A stretch of DNA of 64,000 nucleotides, taken from NCBI RefSeq assembly GCF_000829435.1, contig NZ_JXRP01000019.1:310001-374000 (forward strand), in the 5' to 3' direction. The position numbers were made by a program, and so were the translations under genes. Shown here piece after piece: positions 31,872-40,064 of this stretch; within the stretch, counting starts at the first letter, position 1; every line of letters starts with the position of its first letter. Origin of the DNA: Jeotgalibacillus soli. Its GTDB lineage: Bacteria > Bacillota > Bacilli > Bacillales > Jeotgalibacillaceae. Below the pieces are notes generated by a model. That model did not search any database, was not told the DNA's origin, and saw only the letters and a list, made by a program, of their open reading frames with translations.

Positions 31872-32993
31872 CTACGGCTGGCTCACTGCTTCTGCTTCAA
31901 GTACGATGGCAGCGAGAATATCTGCAAATATTTCAGCAGTTCGCTGGAGCTCTTCAAACGTATTGTCAACACCGCCTAATTCAATTAATAGAGATTTTGA
32001 GGTTAAATCCTGATTATATTTCCCATTCGTTCCTGCACCTTTTTTTATAAAAACACCTCTCGATAGATTCGGAATCTTTTCATTGAGCATTTGATGGATC
32101 CGATTAGCAAGAGCCTGGTTTTGCTCATATTGAGCATGCTCTCCTCCTACTACAAAAGCAACCTTTGCGTAATCCTCACCATCATGCTTTAATGTTGTCA
32201 CATCTCTTCGCACAGCGTCTCTGTGAACATCAACAAAATACCTAACCTCAGGTATATTTCCCATTACTGTCTGAACGATTTTTCTGGATTCATCATAAGC
32301 CGCCCAGTAGTCAAGACCTTGCTCCTTTAACTTTGCCATCACATCTGTATCATCTACTACTACACCTATTCCTCTTTTCTCCAATTCATTTTTCAAAAAA
32401 GGACCCATCTGTGTAATGTTCACTTTTGAGTTATGTGCCTTATTGGGATCCTTCGTTTCAGGTAAATAAGGAAGAAAGGATTCACGGGAATGAGTAAAGT
32501 AGACCAACACTCGATTTGGCAATACGTTCGAAGCAGCAGTGGCTTCCTGCAGCTCAGTTTCAGGATCAAGCGCTTCCTCTTCCTCTCCTGTTAGGAACCA
32601 TTCGGTCGGCGGAACAGATTCGGACGGAGCCGGGAAGGTAGCCTGATGACCAGATTGTGCATAAGCCACAATAGATGGACTAAAAAAAACTCCTTCCATT
32701 GTTAACCAAGTAGAAGGATTTGATATATTATCTCGCCAAAGCATCGCCATTTGACTTGCAATCGAAGGATCCTGATAGATAATAGAGGAGCTCTCCATTT
32801 CTAAAAAAGCCGTTTTCCACCATTCAGGGATCTCACTTGGCCATAAAAACGCATGTTCTTTCATCCAGTTTATCGTTTGTGGCATCCATATAGCTGTGAG
32901 CAGTAACGACAAGAGCAGCAGTGTGGTTCGAATAATAGAATAAAGTGTTTTTGACCAAACAGGTTCAATTACAATAAATTTAGATCGTTTCAT
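31872..32993 (-). CDS. spoIIP: Stage II sporulation protein P (SpoIIP)
   Basis: Peptidoglycan amidase and endopeptidase of the SpoIIDMP machine that drives septal thinning and engulfment. Membrane anchor about 20-40, linker to about 155. The SpoIIP domain follows with VLVYFTHSRESFLPYLP, YFVDVHRDAVRRD (metal-binding His and Asp) and KSLLIELGGVDNT. 373 residues. It follows gpr by 196 bases. SigE control is expected; a CATAGCAT at 33029-33036 might be its -10, but I see no matching -35. Confidence 0.95.
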   Translation of the reverse strand: MKRSKFIVIEPVWSKTLYSIIRTTLLLLSLLLTAIWMPQTINWMKEHAFLWPSEIPEWWKTAFLEMESSSIIYQDPSIASQMAMLWRDNISNPSTWLTMEGVFFSPSIVAYAQSGHQATFPAPSESVPPTEWFLTGEEEEALDPETELQEATAASNVLPNRVLVYFTHSRESFLPYLPETKDPNKAHNSKVNITQMGPFLKNELEKRGIGVVVDDTDVMAKLKEQGLDYWAAYDESRKIVQTVMGNIPEVRYFVDVHRDAVRRDVTTLKHDGEDYAKVAFVVGGEHAQYEQNQALANRIHQMLNEKIPNLSRGVFIKKGAGTNGKYNQDLTSKSLLIELGGVDNTFEELQRTAEIFADILAAIVLEAEAVSQP

Positions 32994-33059
32994 CGTTCTT
33001 TCTCACCTCGCATCGCAGACTTACTTCAATGCTATGCAAGGAGAAGCATTAAAGAACCC

Positions 33060-33125
33060 GTTCTCTTAAAAAGAAGGCTCTGTTAAACTTGCCTGTTGAT
33101 TTCCGCTTCAGGCGCTCGCTTACTG
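33060..33125. repeat. Fragment resembling a dispersed Bacillus intergenic repeat
   Basis: The gpr-spoIIP gap contains GGCTCTGTTAAA followed by TGTTGATTTCCGCTTCAGGC and GCTCGCTTAC. I recall this run from high-copy intergenic repeats in several Bacillaceae genomes. No second copy is visible in this window, so the call rests on memory. Confidence 0.4.
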
Positions 33126-33189
33126 CTCTAATCAACATCGTGCCAAAATCAACCATGATGTATAAAATAACCAATAAAAAAGACAGATG

Positions 33190-34272
33190 TTAATGTGTAA
33201 CTGTATTTCCTTTTCCTTCTGAAAGAGCCGAATGAAGCGCACTATTGATGGCCATCGCTAATACATTTGCTGCTTGTTCCATAAATAAATCCGTATCTTT
33301 AGGTGTCACGATCAGGTTCTGACCGAGGGGTGAAAGTACTTCTTCCAGCAATTGCCTTTTTTCCTCTTCATTCAGCCCTCCAACAAACCCAAGATAGAGC
33401 TTGCGTTCATTTTCAGATGGCTTGTCTTCTTCCTTTAATCGGCGAGAAGCAGGAAGTGCACGGGTTAATAAAGAATTTGACGGTTTATCAATCTCCTTCT
33501 TACTTCGTCCCATCGTTTTAAGCAAATAATCCAGCGTATCATAGGTAATCGTAACCGCATCCACAACGGTTGGAATACCAATTGACAACACGGGTATCCC
33601 CAACGTTTCTTGACTAAGCTCTTTCCTTTTATTCCCCACACCTGCACCCGGCTGAATCCCAGTAGACGAAAGCTGAATGGTCGCGTGAATTCGTTCGATT
33701 GCTCTGGCAGCAAGAGCATCGATCACAATAACAGCATCCGGTTTGGCTTTTTCTACTACTCCATGCACAATATCACTCGTCTCCAACCCAGTAAGACCCA
33801 TAACGCCTGGAACAATTGCCGATACTTTGCGATAGCCGTTTTCTACTGCATGCGGTTCGTGCTGAAATAAATGATTTGTAACAAATACATTTTCACAAAC
33901 AAGAGGGCCAAGTGAATCCGGTGTTACTTGCCAATTCCCCAATCCAACGATTAAGATATGCCAATCCGGCTGAATGTTTAGTAAAGGAAAAAATTCCTTT
34001 AGCGCAGCTTCCAATACAGAGGACACCGTTTCTTGCCATTTTTCATGCTGAGTACGAAGCTGCGGAACAGATAAGGTCCAATAATGCCCTTCTTTTTTCC
34101 CGATCGCAGCCTCTCCCTCCTTTGACACTGTGACTTTATTGAGCAAAATCCCCTCTATATTTTCTTCTATCATCTCTACACCATTAATTGCTTGGGAGTT
34201 TTCTTCGACCGCTCGCTCCGCTATAGCTGCTTCATGTGCTTCAATCGCTAGATCTGTTCGTAAGGACCACAT
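33190..34272 (-). CDS. gpr: Germination protease Gpr
   Basis: Aspartic-type protease that degrades small acid-soluble proteins during germination, made in the forespore as a zymogen. It has LIVGLGNWQVTPDSLGPL, PGVMGLTGLETSDI, VIDALAARA and the catalytic block GAGVGNKRKELS. I start at the ATG at 34272 (360 residues), which has AAAGGTGG 8 bases upstream and leaves only a few residues before the conserved RTDLAIEA. The ATG at 34347 adds 25 residues but has no binding site. The start affects the pro-peptide length and is uncertain. Confidence 0.9.
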   Translation of the reverse strand: MWSLRTDLAIEAHEAAIAERAVEENSQAINGVEMIEENIEGILLNKVTVSKEGEAAIGKKEGHYWTLSVPQLRTQHEKWQETVSSVLEAALKEFFPLLNIQPDWHILIVGLGNWQVTPDSLGPLVCENVFVTNHLFQHEPHAVENGYRKVSAIVPGVMGLTGLETSDIVHGVVEKAKPDAVIVIDALAARAIERIHATIQLSSTGIQPGAGVGNKRKELSQETLGIPVLSIGIPTVVDAVTITYDTLDYLLKTMGRSKKEIDKPSNSLLTRALPASRRLKEEDKPSENERKLYLGFVGGLNEEEKRQLLEEVLSPLGQNLIVTPKDTDLFMEQAANVLAMAINSALHSALSEGKGNTVTH

Positions 34273-34612
34273 ACTTCCATCCACCTTTCCATCATTTTCA
34301 CTATAGGGTTCACGTATTGAAGCATTATCATGCAGGGAGGAAGACATGATTTTTGAAAAGCAAGATTCTCTTTACCCTTTTTATTTTGTAATAAGGCTTT
34401 CTCTTCCCTATCTTCTGTTCTAAAATTTCTTTTTGCATGGTGACTATTGCAATCTGCCATGCTGTTTGATAAAATATCCCTTGTTCTTATGTAAAAAATA
34501 AGCTATGTTTTTAACTGGTTATCCAATTGGTTCAACTAGTTCCCGTTGCTCGGGTAATGAAATGTAAAATCGAGTCATATAAAACCTCGATCCATTTTGG
34601 GAGGTGACATGA
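34273..34612. other. Divergent region between gpr and rpsT
   Basis: Holds the gpr upstream region (minus) and the rpsT promoter and leader (plus). A small CCCG/CGGG hairpin lies in the rpsT leader near 34543-34555. I could not identify a convincing SigF or SigG promoter for gpr. Confidence 0.5.
34481..34509 (+). promoter_or_regulatory. Candidate SigA promoter of rpsT
   Basis: TTGTTC (34481-34486), 17 bases, TATGTT (34504-34509), about 100 bases before rpsT. Confidence 0.45.
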
Positions 34613-34867
34613 ATGCCAAATATTAAATCTGCTATTAAGCGCGTTAAGACAAGTGAAGCCGCTAAAGCTAAGAATATTCAGCAGAAATCTGCTATGCGTA
34701 CAGCTGTTAAACGTTTCGAAACAGCTGTTGAAACAAACGCAGAAAACAAAGCTGAACTTCTTTCAAGTGCTGTGAAACAATTGGACAAAGCTGCTCAAAA
34801 AGGCTTGATCCATAAAAACAACGCTGATCGCAAGAAAGCTAACTTGACGAAAAAAGCTAACGCATAA
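34613..34867 (+). CDS. rpsT: 30S ribosomal protein S20
   Basis: An 84-residue basic helical protein of the small subunit that binds 16S rRNA early. PNIKSAIKRVKTSE at the start and GLIHKNNADRKKA near the end are the family signatures. GGGAGGTGA lies just before the ATG. It is a single gene opposite to its neighbours, as in B. subtilis. Confidence 0.97.
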   Translation: MPNIKSAIKRVKTSEAAKAKNIQQKSAMRTAVKRFETAVETNAENKAELLSSAVKQLDKAAQKGLIHKNNADRKKANLTKKANA

Positions 34868-34871
34868 TTTG

Positions 34872-34909
34872 CAAAAAAAGATCCCACATTTGATGGGATC
34901 TTTTTTTAC
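34872..34909. terminator. Bidirectional terminator between rpsT and holA
   Basis: AAAAAAAGATCCCA pairs with TGGGATCTTTTTTT around a short loop. With T runs on both strands it can end rpsT and holA, which converge here. Confidence 0.95.
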
Positions 34910-34918
34910 ATTTCACGT

Positions 34919-35947
34919 TTAATTTATTCTCTGCGGCAATCGTGTTAAAAATAATTCAATCGACATTTCTTTCTTAAATCCAGAGGATTTCATTTCGAGG
35001 TCAGCATCAGCCAGGTCCATCATGATGGTAGCCAGCTGTTTTGCTGAAAAAGCTTGAGCATGCTTTGCCGCAAGCTTTACACGAAATGGATGAACTTTTA
35101 ATTGTGATGCGATCTGCTGCTGACCATGCCCTTTACTTGAGAGCTGCTTAACTTGATAAATTAAACGAAATTGTCCTGCTAACAACGCTAAAATTTTTAA
35201 TGGCTCTTCATTTTGCCTCAATAGGTCATAATAGAGACGAAGCGCTTCATCCACTTTTTGATGAACAGCTCGGTCAAGTAAATCAAATACGTTTTGCTCT
35301 ACAGATCGAGATGTTAAACCCTCAACCATCGATTGGGAAATTCTTTGCGAATCATACGCATACAGCGCAAGCTTGTCTATTTCACTCGCAAGCATAAAAA
35401 GATTGGTTCCTGAGAGCTCAACTAATTTCGCTATCGCATCATCATCAATTTGTACACCCGCGCTTGATACACGCTGACGAATCCATGAGGTTATATCTTG
35501 CTCATTTAGTTTTTTTGCCTCGAGCACCTTTGCTTGTTTCTTTAGAAGTTTTGTTATTTTTTTTCGTTCATCCAATTTTTCATACGGTGCAATGATCACT
35601 AATATCGTATAGGGTGCTGGCGAGAATAAATAGGCTTCAAGCGAAGAGAGATCTTGTTCTGTCTTTTCTTTTTTTTTCTCAGCGGTCAAAAAGCCAGGAT
35701 TATGTATAAAAACAATTCTTCTATCACCCATAAAAGGAAAAGTCTCTGCATCCTCCATGGCCATTTCCAGCGATCCATCCTCTAAGTCGTGGGAAGAAAA
35801 ATTAAAGTCCATTTCTTCCTCTTTAATTGCATGTTTTAATAAAATCTGTTGTGTTTCTTTAATTAAAAATGGTTCATCACCAAATACTAGGTATACTGGA
35901 GCAAACTGCTTTTTTTCAATTTCTCTCCATTCTTTTACAATCAACAA
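34919..35947 (-). CDS. holA: DNA polymerase III delta subunit HolA
   Basis: Clamp-loader subunit that opens the sliding clamp. AAA+-like fold with VYLVFGDEPFLIKET near the start and a C-terminal collar domain with LKVHPFRVKLAAKHA. 342 residues. The start is a TTG at 35947 with GGAG 7 bases upstream; an adjacent in-frame TTG at 35944 is possible. The place and sequence match YqeN. Confidence 0.94.
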   Translation of the reverse strand: MLIVKEWREIEKKQFAPVYLVFGDEPFLIKETQQILLKHAIKEEEMDFNFSSHDLEDGSLEMAMEDAETFPFMGDRRIVFIHNPGFLTAEKKKEKTEQDLSSLEAYLFSPAPYTILVIIAPYEKLDERKKITKLLKKQAKVLEAKKLNEQDITSWIRQRVSSAGVQIDDDAIAKLVELSGTNLFMLASEIDKLALYAYDSQRISQSMVEGLTSRSVEQNVFDLLDRAVHQKVDEALRLYYDLLRQNEEPLKILALLAGQFRLIYQVKQLSSKGHGQQQIASQLKVHPFRVKLAAKHAQAFSAKQLATIMMDLADADLEMKSSGFKKEMSIELFLTRLPQRIN

Positions 35948-36267
35948 TCATCCGCTCCATTTCTTTTGTCTATATACGTAATGGTACGGAACTTGCGTCC
36001 ATTTGACAAGTGCAGGCGCAATCATTGCGTAAAAGAAAAGGAAACCCCTCGAGACAGGTATTTTTCCCATGTCGAGGGGGTATTTGAACGTCTTGTGCTC
36101 GGCCTAGGAACCCGAGCACAAAACGGAGCACACGTCTCATACACTATTATCACCCTATAATCATGAACTATTTGTGAGAACGCGTTCCATGAGAGGAAAA
36201 AAGTATTCTAAGTATGGATTTTTTTATCTTCATCCTCTATACTAAAAAGGAAATAGGAGGGGTACTT
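35948..36267. other. Intergenic region with two strong hairpins before yqzM
   Basis: No gene is visible. Hairpin 1 (about 36044-36079) pairs CCCCTCGA with TCGAGGGG. Hairpin 2 (36093-36120) is a perfect 10-bp stem TTGTGCTCGG/CCGAGCACAA with an 8-9 base loop. On the minus strand hairpin 1 is followed by TTTCCTTTTCTTTT and could end leftward transcription. Hairpin 2 has no T run on either side. Confidence 0.55.
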
Positions 36268-36402
36268 ATGAACGAATTTGAAAAAAATGTTCAGTCAAAG
36301 CGAAACGATTTAATTGACTCCGGAGTTGCGTTCGTTGTATCATTCGGTTTTTTTGCGGCTATGTTCGCTATTGGCACAATTATTTATGTCGTTGGTTCTT
36401 AA
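36268..36402 (+). CDS. yqzM: YqzM family small membrane protein
   Basis: A 44-residue product, MNEFEKNVQSKRNDLIDSG then one membrane segment (about 20-42). It is close to B. subtilis YqzM; function unknown. The ATG has AGGAGGGG 5 bases upstream. It is a plus-strand single gene converging on comEC, ended by its own terminator. Confidence 0.88.
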   Translation: MNEFEKNVQSKRNDLIDSGVAFVVSFGFFAAMFAIGTIIYVVGS

Positions 36403-36411
36403 TGAACCCTT

Positions 36412-36439
36412 AAAAGGGCCCGCTGCTGCTGGCTCTTTT
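36412..36439 (+). terminator. Terminator after yqzM
   Basis: AGGGCC pairs with GGCTCT (one wobble) around CGCTGCTGCT, followed by TTTTTT. It lies about 10 bases after yqzM. Confidence 0.65.
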
Positions 36440-36450
36440 TTATGTCTTCA

Positions 36451-38760
36451 TTACTCTTCTTTATCGTATGGAATCGTCAATCGAAATGTTCCATGATTAC
36501 CGATATATCGGTATTCAATTCCTCCATCATCATACGTTCCAAAGATGGTCGCTCCCTCCATTTCTAGTCGCTCAATGACGTCTGGATGCGGGTGCCCGTA
36601 TCGATTATTACGGCCGGCTGAAATAATTGCATAGGCCGGCTGAATCGTTTGCAAAAATAGATCAGAGGTTGATGTATTACTTCCGTGATGCCCTACCTTT
36701 AACACATCGGCCTGAATAGTATAATTCTTCATGATTTCTTCTTCTCCTTGCTCTTCCAAGTCACCGGTAAACAACCACGTAAGCCCGCCAAAGTTTCCCC
36801 ATATGACAAGTGAATCATTGTTCCCTTCATAATCTCGATCGTGCGGATGCAAAAGTGTGAAAGATGCATTTTGGACTTGCCATGAAAAAGGAGCCATCAT
36901 TTCAATTACATCTACTCCAGCTTCTAAAAATTCAACCAGTAGCTCTTCCATCACCTCTTTATCCTGAGAATTGGGCGTGATCCAAACCTCCTTAATTAAT
37001 ACTCGTTCCATTAAATCCTTTACTGCTCCAACATGGTCATAATCTCCATGGGTCAAGATTAGCTTATCAATTACAGTAATTCCTCTGCTTCTTAAAACTG
37101 GCCATACGACATCATCTCCCACCGAAAAGGGGCTGTGCTTTTCCTGCCATTCTTCTCCTCCAAAGCTTATAGCTCCTCCCGTATCAATTAAATAAGTGCC
37201 TCTTCCCCAAGGTAAATCAATCAAAATAGCGTCTCCTTGTCCTACATCAATGAAGAAAACGGATCCAAATGGGTTAAACTGGTCCATTCCAATATCCAGC
37301 GCGAGCAACAAAAAAAGAGAAAGGAGCGGTTTTTTTATGGATCCAGACTCCCATGCTATAAAGAGGACAAAAATGACGATCAAATAGGCGAAAATGAAAA
37401 GCAACGATGGTTTGCCCAGGACAAGTGTTGTGTAAGGAAAAGAAGATAGCCACAAAGACAGTTTGTTGAGCATAAGTACGATATTTTCTAAAAAAGTTAA
37501 CAATTGGAATGTCAACAAAGGCACCATAAAAGACATAAGATACCCGATTACTAAAGCAGGTAAAAGGATAATTGTAAATAAAGGAATAAAGAGGAGATTC
37601 GTTACGAAGGCTGCAATGGACACTTCATGAAAATGCCATAACAAAACAGGAAATGCGGCAAGCTGTGCGATTGTTGTTACTTTTAAAACAGAAAGCAGCC
37701 AAATTTGTTTAGCTGAAAGTATAACGGAGGTAGAAAACAGTAAGGATGCGCTTACTACATAGGAAAGTTGAAACCCTGGTTTCAGAACAATAAGAGGGTT
37801 CCACAGTAATTGAATCAATAGTGTCGAGCATAGCGCTTGAAGAAGGGTAAATTTTGATGAAACCATTTGTGTTATGAGGACAACCATCACACTGCTGACT
37901 GCTCTTACAACCGGAGGAGAGGCTCCAGTCATCATCGCGTAAAAAGGTAAAAGAAATAGGAGCACCCACCTAACTTTTTCCTTGGTCATTCCAAATCTGA
38001 GCATGATCCACCATAGCATCACTACTAAGAAGCCTACATGCATGCCCGATATTGCCAAAAGATGAACGACTCCCAGTTCTTGATAAGCTGTTAAAAGATC
38101 ATCATGTATTAGGCTTCGATCACCGAATATCAATGCTTGTGCTAATGGCTGAAGATCCTCAGGAAACGTTTCTTGGAGATGCTGAATCCCAGTATGACGA
38201 ATTGTTTTAAGTTGTTCAACGAAGGTTAGGACAGTTGTTTCACAACGTGAAGGTTCATCGTAATTGTCAAGATTATAGATCCAATGGATATTTTGAGTGT
38301 TGAGGAAATGTTGGTAGTTAAAAGCATGGGGATTACGGGCAACGGATGGACGTTCTAGAGTTCCTTTCCAGTAACAGGTTTCCGGAGTATGAGAAATTGT
38401 TTGTAGTTCTTGCTGCATTTTCTCATCTGTTATGGAGATTCGAACGAAGACCGTTTCATTTTGATAGGTACGAGCGGTCGTTGTGGCAGATCGGCCATCT
38501 ACATCGAACGAGTTAGGCATACGGAGGAGTAGCAGTTGTTCATTCCCTGTTAAATTACTTCCCTGCTGCACGATCGTGAAACGAGTATACGAAAAAAATA
38601 ACAAGGAACAGATTATGAACAAGAAGGTTTTATGTGGCGAAGGCTTGTGACGCCATAACGCATAGAAATAAAAAGGAAACAATAAAGCGGCCCACTCGAA
38701 GGAAAGTGCCGCAACCACTCCCAGAAGTGCTGCAAAAGCAGCTGGAACAAGCCACTTCAT
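36451..38760 (-). CDS. comEC: DNA internalization channel protein ComEC
   Basis: Polytopic protein that carries single-stranded DNA across the membrane during transformation. The N-terminal half has membrane segments and an OB-like DUF4131 region. The competence domain includes GDRSLIHDDLLTAYQELGV and LLAISGMHVGF. The C-terminal metallo-beta-lactamase domain has THGDYDHVGAV (about 566-577) and VLKVGHHGS. 769 residues, intact. Its ATG overlaps the comEB stop by one base. Confidence 0.96.
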   Translation of the reverse strand: MKWLVPAAFAALLGVVAALSFEWAALLFPFYFYALWRHKPSPHKTFLFIICSLLFFSYTRFTIVQQGSNLTGNEQLLLLRMPNSFDVDGRSATTTARTYQNETVFVRISITDEKMQQELQTISHTPETCYWKGTLERPSVARNPHAFNYQHFLNTQNIHWIYNLDNYDEPSRCETTVLTFVEQLKTIRHTGIQHLQETFPEDLQPLAQALIFGDRSLIHDDLLTAYQELGVVHLLAISGMHVGFLVVMLWWIMLRFGMTKEKVRWVLLFLLPFYAMMTGASPPVVRAVSSVMVVLITQMVSSKFTLLQALCSTLLIQLLWNPLIVLKPGFQLSYVVSASLLFSTSVILSAKQIWLLSVLKVTTIAQLAAFPVLLWHFHEVSIAAFVTNLLFIPLFTIILLPALVIGYLMSFMVPLLTFQLLTFLENIVLMLNKLSLWLSSFPYTTLVLGKPSLLFIFAYLIVIFVLFIAWESGSIKKPLLSLFLLLALDIGMDQFNPFGSVFFIDVGQGDAILIDLPWGRGTYLIDTGGAISFGGEEWQEKHSPFSVGDDVVWPVLRSRGITVIDKLILTHGDYDHVGAVKDLMERVLIKEVWITPNSQDKEVMEELLVEFLEAGVDVIEMMAPFSWQVQNASFTLLHPHDRDYEGNNDSLVIWGNFGGLTWLFTGDLEEQGEEEIMKNYTIQADVLKVGHHGSNTSTSDLFLQTIQPAYAIISAGRNNRYGHPHPDVIERLEMEGATIFGTYDDGGIEYRYIGNHGTFRLTIPYDKEE

Positions 38761-39239
38761 TACTTTTGCTCAACCTTTATGTTTGGAGTAATAAGGTGTT
38801 CAAGCGCCTGAGAGTAAAATGGCACTCGTTCCAAAGATACACCCGCTTTTTGAAACAGCTCGAATGCATATTCGTTGTTTTTATAGTCCTCTGCGTAATA
38901 TAGCTTTTGAATACCCGCCTGGATAATGGCTTTGGAGCAAGGCAAACATGGAAAATGAGTAACAAACATTTCCGCTCCTTTTGTTGGCACGCCAAACTTT
39001 GCACATTGTAGAATAGCGTTCATTTCAGCATGAATCGTTCTTACACAATGATGATCGATTACATAGCAGCCTTCATCAATACAGTGTGTCCCACCGGCTA
39101 TAGAACCATTATAGCCCCCCGCCATAATTCGATTCTCTCTAACGATTGTAGCCCCTACAGCTAATCGTGTACACGTACTGCGTAAGGCAAGCAAATGGCT
39201 TTGTGCCATAAAATATTGATCCCAGGAAATTCGTTCCAT
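38760..39239 (-). CDS. comEB: ComE operon protein 2, dCMP deaminase family
   Basis: Zinc-dependent deoxycytidylate deaminase family protein encoded in the competence operon, though not needed for transformation in B. subtilis. The motif HAE is at 70-72 and PCLPC supplies C98 and C101. The start is the ATG at 39239 (159 residues), with GGAG 7 bases upstream. Earlier in-frame codons add a Tyr-rich stretch with no family match. It lies between comEA and comEC. Confidence 0.94.
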   Translation of the reverse strand: MERISWDQYFMAQSHLLALRSTCTRLAVGATIVRENRIMAGGYNGSIAGGTHCIDEGCYVIDHHCVRTIHAEMNAILQCAKFGVPTKGAEMFVTHFPCLPCSKAIIQAGIQKLYYAEDYKNNEYAFELFQKAGVSLERVPFYSQALEHLITPNIKVEQK

Positions 39240-39311
39240 ATTCCCGCTCCTTTCTGGCAATCCTCTATTGTAATAATAATCATACCACTTCTGAAAATTC
39301 AAGAATTTTTA

Positions 39312-39950
39312 CTAGTTTACGACAATTGAATCCTTAAGTTTTTCAAACGTCTTTTCTCCTATTCCTGAAATCCTCATTATGTCTTCAATTGACTGGAACG
39401 CCCCAGTTGTCTCACGATAATCAATAATCGCCTGAGCCTTTGCAGGACCGATTCCTGGAATCGTTTCAAGCATTGCTTGATCAGCAGAATTAAGGTTGAT
39501 TTTAGAAGCATCTCGTTCTCCTGCTACAGGCGCTTGATTTACTGTTAATGCCTCAGGAATCTCTTCCCCAATACCCGGAATATAGACAACCATCTCATCC
39601 GTCAGTTTTTGGGCCAGGTTCACATAATTCATTTCAGCATCACTCAAAATTCCTCCTGCAAGCTCGATCAAATCCATTATACGGTCACCTCCCATCATGA
39701 CATAGACACCAGGGTTTTGAACCTTTCCTTTTATATCGACATGGATACTGACAGGTTCATTAATGGATTCGGGTTCGACTCGAATTGGTTCGGCAACTTG
39801 TGCAGCAGGCATTTCAGTCTTTAATAGCAGCGGAGATTGAACATCTGCTGGATTGCTTTTAAAAGGATTAAATAGGAGAAAAACGATGAGGATAAGCAGG
39901 GGACTTCCTAATAAAATTTTTCGCTGATTGACTTGAAGCCAATGTAAAAT
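39312..39950 (-). CDS. comEA: Competence DNA receptor ComEA, probable AUU start
   Basis: Membrane-anchored DNA receptor for transformation. The 212 residues have a membrane anchor (about 13-27, ILLGSPLLILIVFLL), a linker, a SLBB domain (about 70-125, VDIKGKVQNPGVYVM), then a DNA-binding helix-hairpin-helix pair (INLNSADQAMLETIPGIG, SGIGEKTFEKL). The first ordinary start in frame is an ATG at 39812, which would remove the anchor. The frame stays open upstream to 40013 with no ATG, GTG or TTG. An ATT at 39948-39950 has GGAGG exactly 9 bases upstream and gives xLHWLQVNQRK, aligning with the B. subtilis start. I therefore take AUU as the start. A frameshift error is the alternative. Confidence 0.8.
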   Translation of the reverse strand: MLHWLQVNQRKILLGSPLLILIVFLLFNPFKSNPADVQSPLLLKTEMPAAQVAEPIRVEPESINEPVSIHVDIKGKVQNPGVYVMMGGDRIMDLIELAGGILSDAEMNYVNLAQKLTDEMVVYIPGIGEEIPEALTVNQAPVAGERDASKINLNSADQAMLETIPGIGPAKAQAIIDYRETTGAFQSIEDIMRISGIGEKTFEKLKDSIVVN

Positions 39951-40014
39951 CGCATGACACCTCCGATAGAAGATTGTACAGAAAGGGCTTATTAATATAA
40001 TTCGCGATCAACAT
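39868..40014 (-). CDS. Possible 48-residue ORF overlapping the comEA start
   Basis: It starts at an ATG (40014) with AAGGAGG 7 bases upstream, a better site than that of comEA, and overlaps comEA out of frame by 83 bases. The product starts MLIANYINKPFLYNLLSEVS and matches nothing I know. It could be a translated leader coupled to comEA, or the true comEA start displaced by a frameshift. Confidence 0.3.
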   Translation of the reverse strand: MLIANYINKPFLYNLLSEVSCDFTLASSQSAKNFIRKSPAYPHRFSPI

Positions 40015-40030
40015 TAAAAATCCTCCTTAA

Positions 40031-40064
40031 AATAAAAAAAAGATGGAGCAAAAGCCCATCTTTC
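40031..40064 (-). terminator. Terminator after yqeM
   Basis: AAAGATGG pairs with CCATCTTT around a 9-base loop, followed by eight T on the minus strand. It separates yqeM from comEA. Confidence 0.85.
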
